NCBI GenBank assembly: GCA_024642185.1
Contig: JAHEBR010000043.1
Location: forward strand, 1-12,695
Reading direction: 5' to 3'
DNA from: Marivivens sp.
GTDB lineage: Bacteria > Pseudomonadota > Alphaproteobacteria > Rhodobacterales > Rhodobacteraceae
DNA: 12,695 bases
A model generated the notes under the pieces. It saw only the letters and a list, made by a program, of their open reading frames with translations, ran no database searches and was not told where the DNA came from. How positions within the stretch are numbered: position 1 is the first letter of the stretch; each line of letters opens with the position of its first letter. A program made the position numbers and the translations under genes. Below, piece after piece: positions 1 to 6,248 of this stretch.

Positions 1-1893
1 CATCTCGCGCAGGTTGTTGCCCGTGGCCTTGACCACCGAAAGCGTCTTGCCGTTGCCCTTGCGCCGTTCTTTCGGCACCGCGATCTCGCGCTTGCCGGAA
101 AGATACTGGCCGGTGACCGAGGCCTCATTCGCCATGATCTCGGCCGGTGTGCCCTTGGCGACGACCTGCCCGCCATGCACGCCCGCGCCGGGGCCGATAT
201 CGAAGACATAATCCGCCTCGCGGATCGCCTCTTCGTCGTGTTCGACCACGATCACCGTATTGCCCTGATCGCGCAGGTTCTTGAGCGTGCCGAGAAGCCG
301 GTCGTTGTCGCGCTGGTGCAGGCCGATGGAGGGCTCGTCGAGGACGTAGAGAACGCCCGTGAGCCCCGAGCCGATCTGGCTTGCGAGCCGAATGCGCTGG
401 CTCTCGCCGCCCGAAAGCGTGCCGGCGTTGCGGCTGAGCGTCAGGTATTCGAGGCCCACGTTATTGAGGAACCCAAGCCGCTCGCGGATCTCCTTGAGGA
501 TCGCGCGGGCGATCTCGTTCTTCTGGTTGGTGAGGCTCGCAGGAACCGTTTCGATCCAGGCATAGGCCTCTTTGATCGACATCTGCACCACCTCGCCCGC
601 ATGAAGCCCGGCGATCTTGACCGCCAGCGCCTCGGGCCGCAGGCGATAGCCGCCGCAGGCGCCGCAGGGGCGGTTGTTCTGATATTGCTCGATCTCCTCG
701 CGCATCCAGGCGCTGTCGGTCTCGCGATAGCGGCGCTCCATATTGGGGATGATCCCCTCGAAGGCCCGCGCGACCTGATAGACCCGCCCGCCCTCGTCAT
801 AGCGGAACTGGATCTCTTCCTCGCCCGAGCCGTAGAGAACGACCTTCTGCGCCACTTCCGGCAGGTCTTTCCACTTGGCGGCCTTGTCGAAGGCATAGTG
901 CCGCGCCAGCGCGTCGATGGTCTGCGCGATATAGGGCGATTTGCTCTTGCGCCAGTTGGCGAGCGCGCCGTTCACCAGCGAGAGGGTCACATCCGGCACC
1001 ACGAGGCGCTCGTCGAAGAACAGCTCGACGCCCAAGCCATCGCAAGACGGGCAAGCGCCGAAGGGCGCGTTGAACGAGAAAAGGCGCGGCTCGATCTCGG
1101 GGATGGTGAAGCCCGAGACCGGACAGGCGAATTTCTCGGAAAAAACGATGCGTTCGGGATCGCCCTCGGCGGGCGCGGTTTCCAGAACCGTGATGCCATC
1201 GGCAAGGTTGAGCGCGGTGCGGAAACTGTCGGCAAGCCGCGTCTCAAGGCCGGGGCGGACAACGATCCGGTCGACCACCACGTCGATATCGTGGCGGAAT
1301 TTCTTGTCGAGCGTGGGCGGCTCGTCGAGTTCATAGAAGGTGCCGTCGACCTTGACCCGCTGGAAACCCTGCTTGCGAAGCTCGAGAAACTCCTTGCGGT
1401 ATTCGCCCTTCCGGTCGCGGACGATGGGGGCGAGGAGATAGCCGCGCGTGCCCTCGGCCATCGCCATGACGCGATCGACCATGTCCTGCACCTGCTGTGC
1501 CTCGATGGGCAGGCCGGTGGCGGGGCTATAGGGGGTGCCGACCCGCGCGAAGAGAAGGCGCATATAGTCGTAGATCTCGGTCACGGTGCCGACCGTGGAG
1601 CGCGGGTTCTTGGAGGTGGTCTTTTGCTCGATGGAAATCGCGGGGCTCAGGCCCGAGATGTGATCGACATCGGGCTTTTCCATCATGTCGAGGAACTGGC
1701 GGGCATAGGCCGAGAGGCTCTCGACATAGCGGCGCTGGCCTTCGGCATAGATCGTGTCAAACGCCAGCGAGGATTTGCCCGAGCCGGACAGGCCGGTGAT
1801 CACCACCAGTTCGTCGCGCGGAATGTCCACGTCGATATTCTTGAGGTTGTGCTCGCGGGCACCCCGAACCTCGATAAACTTCTGCTCCGGCAT
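1..1893 (-). CDS. uvrA: UvrABC excinuclease subunit A, N-terminal 631 residues (gene runs off left edge)
   Basis: UvrA is the dimeric ABC-type ATPase that recognises bulky DNA lesions with UvrB in nucleotide excision repair, in the cytoplasm. The start is ATG at 1893-1891, preceded by GAGAGG, and the protein opens MPEQKFIEVRGAREHNLKNI. Visible elements are Walker A GLSGSGKS at residues 34-41, the family block around QKTTSKNPRSTVGT near residue 90, the first zinc-module region at residues 257-284, a CGACGG pair further on, the first ABC signature LSGGE at 493-497, and Walker B VLDEP with D519/E520. The frame is open to base 1. The missing third would hold the second ATPase module and the main zinc module (family length is about 940-960). 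The first zinc module has C257, C281 and C284 but Ser260 where E. coli has a Cys. The gene is divergent from the rhodanese gene, with a candidate LexA box 64 bases upstream of the start, so SOS induction is likely. Confidence 0.97.
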   Translation of the reverse strand, partial: MPEQKFIEVRGAREHNLKNIDVDIPRDELVVITGLSGSGKSSLAFDTIYAEGQRRYVESLSAYARQFLDMMEKPDVDHISGLSPAISIEQKTTSKNPRSTVGTVTEIYDYMRLLFARVGTPYSPATGLPIEAQQVQDMVDRVMAMAEGTRGYLLAPIVRDRKGEYRKEFLELRKQGFQRVKVDGTFYELDEPPTLDKKFRHDIDVVVDRIVVRPGLETRLADSFRTALNLADGITVLETAPAEGDPERIVFSEKFACPVSGFTIPEIEPRLFSFNAPFGACPSCDGLGVELFFDERLVVPDVTLSLVNGALANWRKSKSPYIAQTIDALARHYAFDKAAKWKDLPEVAQKVVLYGSGEEEIQFRYDEGGRVYQVARAFEGIIPNMERRYRETDSAWMREEIEQYQNNRPCGACGGYRLRPEALAVKIAGLHAGEVVQMSIKEAYAWIETVPASLTNQKNEIARAILKEIRERLGFLNNVGLEYLTLSRNAGTLSGGESQRIRLASQIGSGLTGVLYVLDEPSIGLHQRDNDRLLGTLKNLRDQGNTVIVVEHDEEAIREADYVFDIGPGAGVHGGQVVAKGTPAEIMANEASVTGQYLSGKREIAVPKERRKGNGKTLSVVKATGNNLREM

Positions 1894-1957
1894 CTGCCTC
1901 TCCACACCAACTCTTTACAAATAGTCAAATCGGCGGCGGTCTCCAATCAAAAAGTGA

Positions 1958-1972
1958 GAACAAAACATAAAC
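1958..1972 (-). promoter_or_regulatory. Candidate LexA (SOS) operator between uvrA and the rhodanese gene
   Basis: On the uvrA coding strand the sequence is GTTTATGTTTTGTTC, which is GTTT-N7-GTTC. This differs by one base from the alphaproteobacterial LexA consensus GTTC-N7-GTTC, a pattern known to control recA and uvrA in this class. The spacer is T-rich, as is usual for such boxes. The site lies 64 bases upstream of the uvrA start and just upstream of a possible uvrA -35 (TTGATT, 1950-1945). On the other side it lies 15 bases before the proposed -35 of the rhodanese promoter, so either or both genes could respond. The match and position are seen; the function is inferred. Confidence 0.6.
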
Positions 1973-1986
1973 ATGATATTGCCCCC

Positions 1987-2016
1987 TTTACATTTCATTT
2001 TTCTAATGTATATACG
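1987..2016 (+). promoter_or_regulatory. Probable promoter of the rhodanese gene
   Basis: TTTACA at 1987-1992 matches five of six -35 bases. It is followed by overlapping -10 candidates: TATATA at 2009-2014 (spacing 16) and TATACG at 2011-2016 (spacing 18). The stretch is strongly AT-rich compared with the flanking genes. Transcription would start near 2020-2024, giving a leader of about 25 bases. The downstream start has only a weak CAGG (2033-2036) as ribosome binding site. Confidence 0.45.
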
Positions 2017-2045
2017 GTCAAGACTTCAAACACAGGTACCCTCCC

Positions 2046-2411
2046 ATGTTCAACTTTTTCTCGAATGCCTCCCGTCCGGCCCCGCTAAGCGCACGTGATG
2101 CGATCCCGCAGGTGGCTGACGGCTCTCTCGTTCTTATCGACATCCGCGAGTTCGGCGAAGTGGCCGCCTCGGGCAAAGCCAAAGGGGCGATCCATATCCC
2201 CACGGCCCAACTGCGCATGAAAGCCGACCCGCGCAGCCCCGAATGCCACCCCGCCCTGAAATCCGGCAAGCCGGTTGCGCTTTACTGCGCGTCTGGCGGC
2301 CGCGCTGGAATGGCCCAGGGCATGATGCGCCAACTGGGTCATGAAACCGTGCACAACCTCGGCGGCCTTGCCCATTGGGCGCAGGCTGGCGGGGAAATCG
2401 TCCGCGGGTAA
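2046..2411 (+). CDS. Single-domain rhodanese-like sulfurtransferase
   Basis: A 121-residue protein consisting of one rhodanese domain and almost nothing else. Rhodaneses carry sulfane sulfur as a persulfide on a loop cysteine and transfer it to thiols or cyanide. The family marks here are IDIRE at residues 31-35 (the CH2A-type motif), the catalytic loop C81-ASGG-R86 (six-residue CxxGxR type, as in active sulfurtransferases), and the C-terminal LGGLAHW block at 105-111. There is no signal peptide or membrane segment, so it is probably cytoplasmic. The ATG at 2046 is the first start in frame after the AT-rich promoter. The gene is divergent from uvrA, convergent with lpd, and ends 21 bases before an intrinsic terminator, so it is a monocistronic unit. 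Physiological acceptor unknown. Confidence 0.9.
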   Translation: MFNFFSNASRPAPLSARDAIPQVADGSLVLIDIREFGEVAASGKAKGAIHIPTAQLRMKADPRSPECHPALKSGKPVALYCASGGRAGMAQGMMRQLGHETVHNLGGLAHWAQAGGEIVRG

Positions 2412-2432
2412 TCTTCTCCCTGTAAGATTAGA

Positions 2433-2460
2433 GGCGGCCCTTTCGGGGGCCGCCTTTTCT
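2433..2460 (+). terminator. Rho-independent terminator of the rhodanese gene
   Basis: GGCGGCCC (2433-2440) pairs perfectly with GGGCCGCC (2447-2454) around a six-base loop TTTCGG, followed by TTTTCT. It begins 21 bases after the rhodanese stop. On the minus strand the hairpin is not followed by a T run, so it probably does not serve the convergent lpd gene well. Confidence 0.88.
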
Positions 2461-2495
2461 ATTTCCGGGATGTGGTTCGTCCAGAAGTGGCCCGA

Positions 2496-3893
2496 TCAGA
2501 AGTGGATCGCGCGCCCGTAAGCGTCGAGCACCGATTCGTGCATCATCTCGCTAAGGGTCGGGTGCGGGAAGACCGTGTGCATCAGGTCTTCCTCGGTGGT
2601 CTCGAGCTGACGACCGATCACATAGCCCTGGATCATCTCGGTCACTTCGGCACCCACCATATGCGCGCCCAGAAGCTCGCCGGTTTTCGCATCGAACACG
2701 GTCTTGACCAAGCCCTCGGGCTCGCCCAGAGCAATCGCCTTGCCGTTGCCAATAAAGGGGAAGCGGCCGACCTTGACCTCATAGCCCGCCTCCTTGGCCT
2801 TGGCTTCGGTCATGCCGACAGAGGCGACCTGCGGGTGGCAATAGGTGCAGCCGGCGATCGAGCCGGGCTTGATCGGATGGGCATGAAGGCCAGCAATCAG
2901 CTCGGCCACCATGACGCCCTCGTGGCTGGCTTTGTGGGCCAGCCACGGCGCGCCGGCGATATCGCCGATCGCATAGAGGCCCTCAACGCCGGTCCGGCAG
3001 AACTCGTCAGTCACAACGTGCGTGCGGTCGATCTTCACGCCCGCCTCTTCAAGGCCCAGATTCTCGACATTGCCGACGATGCCCACGGCGGAAATCACCG
3101 TGTCGAAATCCTCAGTAGTGATCTTGCCGTCCTTCTCGATATGCGCGGTCACGCCCACGCCCGGCTTGCGATCAAGCTTCTTGACGCCGGCCTTTTCGAG
3201 AATGGTCATGCCCTGCTTGACGAACTGCTTCTTGGCGAAGGCGCTGATCTCGGCGTCCTCCACCGGCAGAATCCGGTCCATCACCTCGACCACGGTCGTA
3301 TTCGCGCCGAGCGTGTTGAAGAAGCTGGCAAACTCGATGCCGATCGCGCCCGAGCCGATCACGAGAAGCTTCTTCGGCATCCGCGGCGGGGTCAGAGCGG
3401 TCTTGTAGGTCCAGACCAGATCGCCGTCGGCCTCAAGCCCCGGCAACTCGCGCGCCCGCGCGCCGGTGGCGACGACGATGGCCTTGGCGGTGAGGGTCTC
3501 GGTGCCCTTGTCGGTCTTGACCGTCACCTTGCCTTTGCCGGCAAGCTTGGCCTCGCCCATCACCGTTGTGACCTTGTTCTTCTTGAACAGGTGGCCGATG
3601 CCGCCCGAAAGCTGCTTGGCAACGCCGCGCGAGCGTTTGACCACGGCCTCGAGATCATAGCCGATCTGCCCCGCCGAAAGGCCGAAATCCTTGGCGCGGT
3701 GCATGAGGTGATAAACTTCCGCCGACCGCAACATGGCCTTGGTCGGGATGCAGCCCCAGTTGAGGCAGATGCCGCCCAGATGCTCGCGCTCGACGCAAGC
3801 CACCCTGAGCCCAAGCTGCGCGCCGCGAATGGCGGCCACATAGCCGCCGGGGCCGGCGCCGATCACGATCATGTCAAAGTTGCTGTCGGCCAT
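2496..3893 (-). CDS. lpdA: Dihydrolipoyl dehydrogenase (E3)
   Basis: This FAD enzyme reoxidises dihydrolipoamide of 2-oxoacid dehydrogenase complexes or the glycine cleavage system, passing electrons to NAD+. The protein has 465 residues, the usual family length. Visible features are the FAD-binding GAGPGG at residues 12-17, redox-active GGICLNWGC with Cys43 and Cys48, the NAD-binding fold G180-SGAI-G185 with E203 at the end of the second strand, the second FAD block YAIGD at 307-311, and the C-terminal catalytic HPTLSE (His444, Glu449) that completes the partner subunit's active site. The ATG start has GGAGG seven bases upstream. No E1, E2 or lipoyl protein gene lies nearby, so this is a stand-alone E3, and which complex it serves cannot be told from the sequence. 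A perfect palindrome lies 19-46 bases upstream and may control it. Confidence 0.97.
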   Translation of the reverse strand: MADSNFDMIVIGAGPGGYVAAIRGAQLGLRVACVEREHLGGICLNWGCIPTKAMLRSAEVYHLMHRAKDFGLSAGQIGYDLEAVVKRSRGVAKQLSGGIGHLFKKNKVTTVMGEAKLAGKGKVTVKTDKGTETLTAKAIVVATGARARELPGLEADGDLVWTYKTALTPPRMPKKLLVIGSGAIGIEFASFFNTLGANTTVVEVMDRILPVEDAEISAFAKKQFVKQGMTILEKAGVKKLDRKPGVGVTAHIEKDGKITTEDFDTVISAVGIVGNVENLGLEEAGVKIDRTHVVTDEFCRTGVEGLYAIGDIAGAPWLAHKASHEGVMVAELIAGLHAHPIKPGSIAGCTYCHPQVASVGMTEAKAKEAGYEVKVGRFPFIGNGKAIALGEPEGLVKTVFDAKTGELLGAHMVGAEVTEMIQGYVIGRQLETTEEDLMHTVFPHPTLSEMMHESVLDAYGRAIHF

Positions 3894-3911
3894 GAAATCC
3901 TCCGCCGGTCT

Positions 3912-3939
3912 GAAATTAGTTTGACGTTAAACTAATTTC
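3912..3939. promoter_or_regulatory. Perfect 11-bp inverted repeat upstream of lpd, probable operator
   Basis: The arms GAAATTAGTTT (3912-3922) and AAACTAATTTC (3929-3939) are exact reverse complements separated by GACGTT. The element is 28 bases long, AT-rich in a GC-rich setting, and ends 19 bases before the lpd ATG, just upstream of its GGAGG. The size and symmetry suit a dimeric MarR- or TetR-type repressor overlapping the lpd promoter. As an alternative it could be a hairpin terminator of the upstream diguanylate cyclase gene, but no T run follows it on the minus strand, so an operator is preferred. The symmetry is seen; the binding protein is not known. Confidence 0.6.
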
Positions 3940-3953
3940 GCAGTCGGTTCCAG

Positions 3954-3966
3954 TGACCTCAGGTCA
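3954..3966. repeat. Short perfect palindrome between the cyclase and lpd genes
   Basis: TGACCT-C-AGGTCA is a 13-base perfect palindrome. It lies seven bases after the cyclase stop codon and 14 bases upstream of the larger lpd palindrome. It could be a second regulator site for lpd or chance; nothing in the sequence decides. Confidence 0.3.
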
Positions 3967-3972
3967 TGGCAG

Positions 3973-5499
3973 CTATCCCTCTGGCGCAATGCCACTCTCT
4001 TCCGGTTGATAGGCCCTGACAATGCAATCGCGCCCCTTCGCCTTGGCCGCATAGAGCGCCTTGTCCACGCATTGCATCAATGACTGCGGCCTTGTTCCGC
4101 CGTCGGGATAGGCCGTGACCCCAGCCGAAATGGTGATCTCCGGCAGGATCGTTTCCCCATAGCGCACCGAAACCTTGTGCGTGGCCTCTCTCAACTTCTG
4201 CGCAAAGGCCTCAGCCGCCTCGATATCGGCGCCCGGCATGAGAATGGCAAACTCCTCACCGCCTAGCCTGCAGGCAATGTCGCGACCACCAAGGCAATCG
4301 GTGATCTTCGCCCCCAAGGTGCGCAGCACCACATCCCCCGCGTCGTGGCCGTGATTGTCATTGAAGGTTTTGAAGTGGTCGATATCGAAACTCACGAGGC
4401 CAAAGCCGGTGCCCCGCCTTTCGCTTGCGTTGATTTCCCGGCGCAGGGCCTCGACAAGATAACGCCTGTTGTAGAGGCCAGTCAGTGGATCACGGACAGA
4501 TTTCTCATGCAGCTCGTCCCGGAGCTTGACGTTGGCAATGGCCATCGAAATGTGCTCGCCGCAGCGGACGGCAAATTTCGCCGACTGTGTCATATGCGCA
4601 GATTCGGCTGCGATACGGTCGAACCGGATATGGAGAAGGCCAACGGTATCACCGTGGGCGATGATCGGAATGCAGATATACTCGGGCACCGAAACATTGT
4701 GCCGATGCTCGGCCACATGCTCGCATTCGACGCAGAGTCCGCCCTCTTCATATTCATAGCTACGCCCCCGACGAAGCGCCCAGCAACTGTCGGCCGAGAT
4801 CGAATCGTGCAGATCGACAGTATTCCAGTTGCACATCCCGTCGAGGGCATCGCGCGAGTTGGAATAGACATAGAGCTCGCCTTTCGAGCCCGGCAACAGC
4901 TTGGGCATGAAACGGGTGACGATCGCGAATAGCTCTTTGAGCGTTTTGCACGACTGGAGCCATTCATCGAGATGACCAAGAAGCTTGGCTTCGCTTTGTC
5001 GTGTCCGTTCGGATTCGAGGATATCGCGGGTCCGGCTCTCGGCAGACTCGGCCGCCTGTTTGGCAACGATGAGATCCTGCGAGGCCTGCCGTGCCGCGGT
5101 CACGTCGACAAATGTCTCGAGATAACACCCGTTTCTGGCGGGCCTGCCGGTTATGTTGATCGTCCGCCCAGAGAGATTGGTGATATCGAAACTATAGGGG
5201 CGGTTTGCGCGGATCTGAGCCTCGGCCTCGGCCAGATCGTGCGCTTTGGCCGGCCCGCCCATAGAGCACGTGCTGCGCAAATCGGCCCGACTGACACCGA
5301 TCTTGATCTGGTCGGCCTTGAACCCCAGAAGATCGAGGACGCGCGTGTTGAAAAGCACGCAGGTCCCCTCTGCCGACCACATCATTATCCCTTGATCCAG
5401 GATATTTAGGATCTCCGAGGGCAGATTGCGCTCAGCGCTTCTTCCTTCGGCCTTGGACTTGCTGGGAATCTCAATCTTCTGCTGCTTCACCGGCCACAC
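3973..5499 (-). CDS. PAS-GAF-GGDEF diguanylate cyclase
   Basis: A soluble signalling protein of 508 residues predicted to make cyclic di-GMP from two GTP. In order there is an N-terminal PAS domain (about 27-135, with ILDQGIMMW typical of its first strand), a charged helix likely to form a coiled coil (about 136-175), a GAF domain (about 176-325), and a GGDEF domain (about 333-495). The last has DPLTGLYNRR (337-346), metal-binding D372, the active GGEEF signature at 413-417 and the late SAG-TAYPDGG block. The inhibitory I-site appears lost: Asp407 is present but the Arg three residues before it is Gly404. The GAF domain has a Cys/His cluster (C239, C256, C259, H261, H265, H267). There is no transmembrane segment. 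Two GTG starts are possible, at 5499 and 5490. The AAGGAG is correctly spaced for 5490 and too close to 5499, where the weaker GGGGAG would have to serve. Confidence 0.92.
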   Translation of the reverse strand: MWPVKQQKIEIPSKSKAEGRSAERNLPSEILNILDQGIMMWSAEGTCVLFNTRVLDLLGFKADQIKIGVSRADLRSTCSMGGPAKAHDLAEAEAQIRANRPYSFDITNLSGRTINITGRPARNGCYLETFVDVTAARQASQDLIVAKQAAESAESRTRDILESERTRQSEAKLLGHLDEWLQSCKTLKELFAIVTRFMPKLLPGSKGELYVYSNSRDALDGMCNWNTVDLHDSISADSCWALRRGRSYEYEEGGLCVECEHVAEHRHNVSVPEYICIPIIAHGDTVGLLHIRFDRIAAESAHMTQSAKFAVRCGEHISMAIANVKLRDELHEKSVRDPLTGLYNRRYLVEALRREINASERRGTGFGLVSFDIDHFKTFNDNHGHDAGDVVLRTLGAKITDCLGGRDIACRLGGEEFAILMPGADIEAAEAFAQKLREATHKVSVRYGETILPEITISAGVTAYPDGGTRPQSLMQCVDKALYAAKAKGRDCIVRAYQPEESGIAPEG

Positions 5500-5520
5500 T
5501 CCTTTTCTCCCCAGAAGGAG
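5499..5520 (-). promoter_or_regulatory. Leader hairpin that can pair with the Shine-Dalgarno sequence of the cyclase gene
   Basis: In the mRNA sense CTCCTT (5504-5499 complement region, plus-strand 5515-5520 read in reverse) can pair exactly with AAGGAG, the best ribosome binding site for the GTG at 5490. The loop is ten bases (CTGGGGAGAA) and itself contains a second GGAG. Pairing would hide the main site and leave the loop GGAG exposed. Six pairs make a modest stem, so the fold may be weak or accidental. Confidence 0.35.
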
Positions 5521-5562
5521 GCCTATCAGAGCGGGCTTGCTGCAGAGTTAAGACGAGGAGGA

Positions 5563-6147
5563 TCAGGCCGCCGTGGCTTTGCGAAGTTCGTTGACGATCG
5601 CCATATAGCCACCATTCGCCAGGAAGGCGCTCTCCGCGCCCGTGGATGTACGCCCCAGCGCCTCGTTGCGGAACGGGAACCGGCCGTGCTTGCGAATGAC
5701 CTCGCGATGCGCCCGCGCGTGGACCAGATTGGATTGCCCGGTTTCCGGCATCCGGGTGCAGATCAGGCGCACCGCCCGATCCTGATCCGAAAGGTTCTCG
5801 GAATGCATCAGGGGTAGATAGAAGAATTGACGGTCGGGTTCATCGATCTTGAGATCCCAATCCCGGCTGATGGCGGCCTTGGCGGCGGCCCGGGCAACCC
5901 TGTCCGACGCAAAGGCTTTGGCCCCGCCGCGAAACATATTTCTCGAGAACTGGTCGGCGAGAATAATGTAGGCAAGCGCCCCGGAAGGATAGGTCAGCCA
6001 GAGACCAAAGCTCCCGACCATCAACTCTTCCCATGCATCTGAAAACCGTTCTCGGATTTCGGTATCAAGGGCATCGCCGCCGGCATACCACGCCTCCGGC
6101 CCCTTCTCATCGAGCCAGAACTTCAAAATTGAATCAGGAGTGACCAC
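5563..6147 (-). CDS. DUF924 family protein
   Basis: A 194-residue, mostly helical, TPR-like protein of a family without an assigned biochemical role. Family marks are the N-terminal ILKFWL (7-12), the central LADQFSRNMFRG (63-74), LPLMHSE (111-117), and the C-terminal region with HARAHREVIRKHGRFPFRN (143-161) and LGRTST (164-169). Relatives usually read GRFPHRN at that point, so a Phe at 159 in place of His is unusual. The GTG start at 6147 has GAAGAGG upstream and gives the family's usual length. The open frame continues far upstream, but that extension is a shadow of the transporter gene. It lies about 100 bases after the MFS gene and 63 bases before the cyclase start on the same strand, so co-transcription is possible. 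Probably cytoplasmic. Confidence 0.88.
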   Translation of the reverse strand: MVTPDSILKFWLDEKGPEAWYAGGDALDTEIRERFSDAWEELMVGSFGLWLTYPSGALAYIILADQFSRNMFRGGAKAFASDRVARAAAKAAISRDWDLKIDEPDRQFFYLPLMHSENLSDQDRAVRLICTRMPETGQSNLVHARAHREVIRKHGRFPFRNEALGRTSTGAESAFLANGGYMAIVNELRKATAA

Positions 6148-6220
6148 AGCCGCCTCTTCAAATCCAGGTATGCGATTGTTTGCATGGCGAATCGGTGCGG
6201 CGCAACCAGTAATAGACGCC

Positions 6221-6239
6221 TTGCGCCCCTTTGGCGCAA
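6221..6239 (-). terminator. Stem-loop just after the MFS gene, possible weak terminator
   Basis: TTGCGCC (6221-6227) and GGCGCAA (6233-6239) form a perfect seven-base stem with a five-base loop, starting ten bases beyond the MFS stop codon. On the minus strand it is followed by GGCGTCTATT rather than a T run, so it may be a weak terminator, a 3'-end stabilising hairpin, or nothing. The remaining 70 bases before the DUF924 start show no clear promoter. Confidence 0.35.
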
Positions 6240-6248
6240 CATTGTGTC

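Noticed and set aside
175..2088. 637-codon plus-strand open frame opposite uvrA
   Set aside because: It lies antisense to a full set of UvrA motifs; long open antisense frames are expected in GC-rich coding DNA, and the product is low-complexity Arg/Ala/Gly/Leu-rich without a domain.
2482..2505. Direct repeat CAGAAGTGG twice, 15 bases apart, at the end of lpd
   Set aside because: A nine-base repeat covering the last codons of lpd; no target-site or recombination context, probably a small slip duplication or chance.
2472..3935. 487-codon plus-strand open frame opposite lpd
   Set aside because: Antisense shadow of a complete dihydrolipoyl dehydrogenase; His/Asp/Ala-rich product with no recognisable motif.
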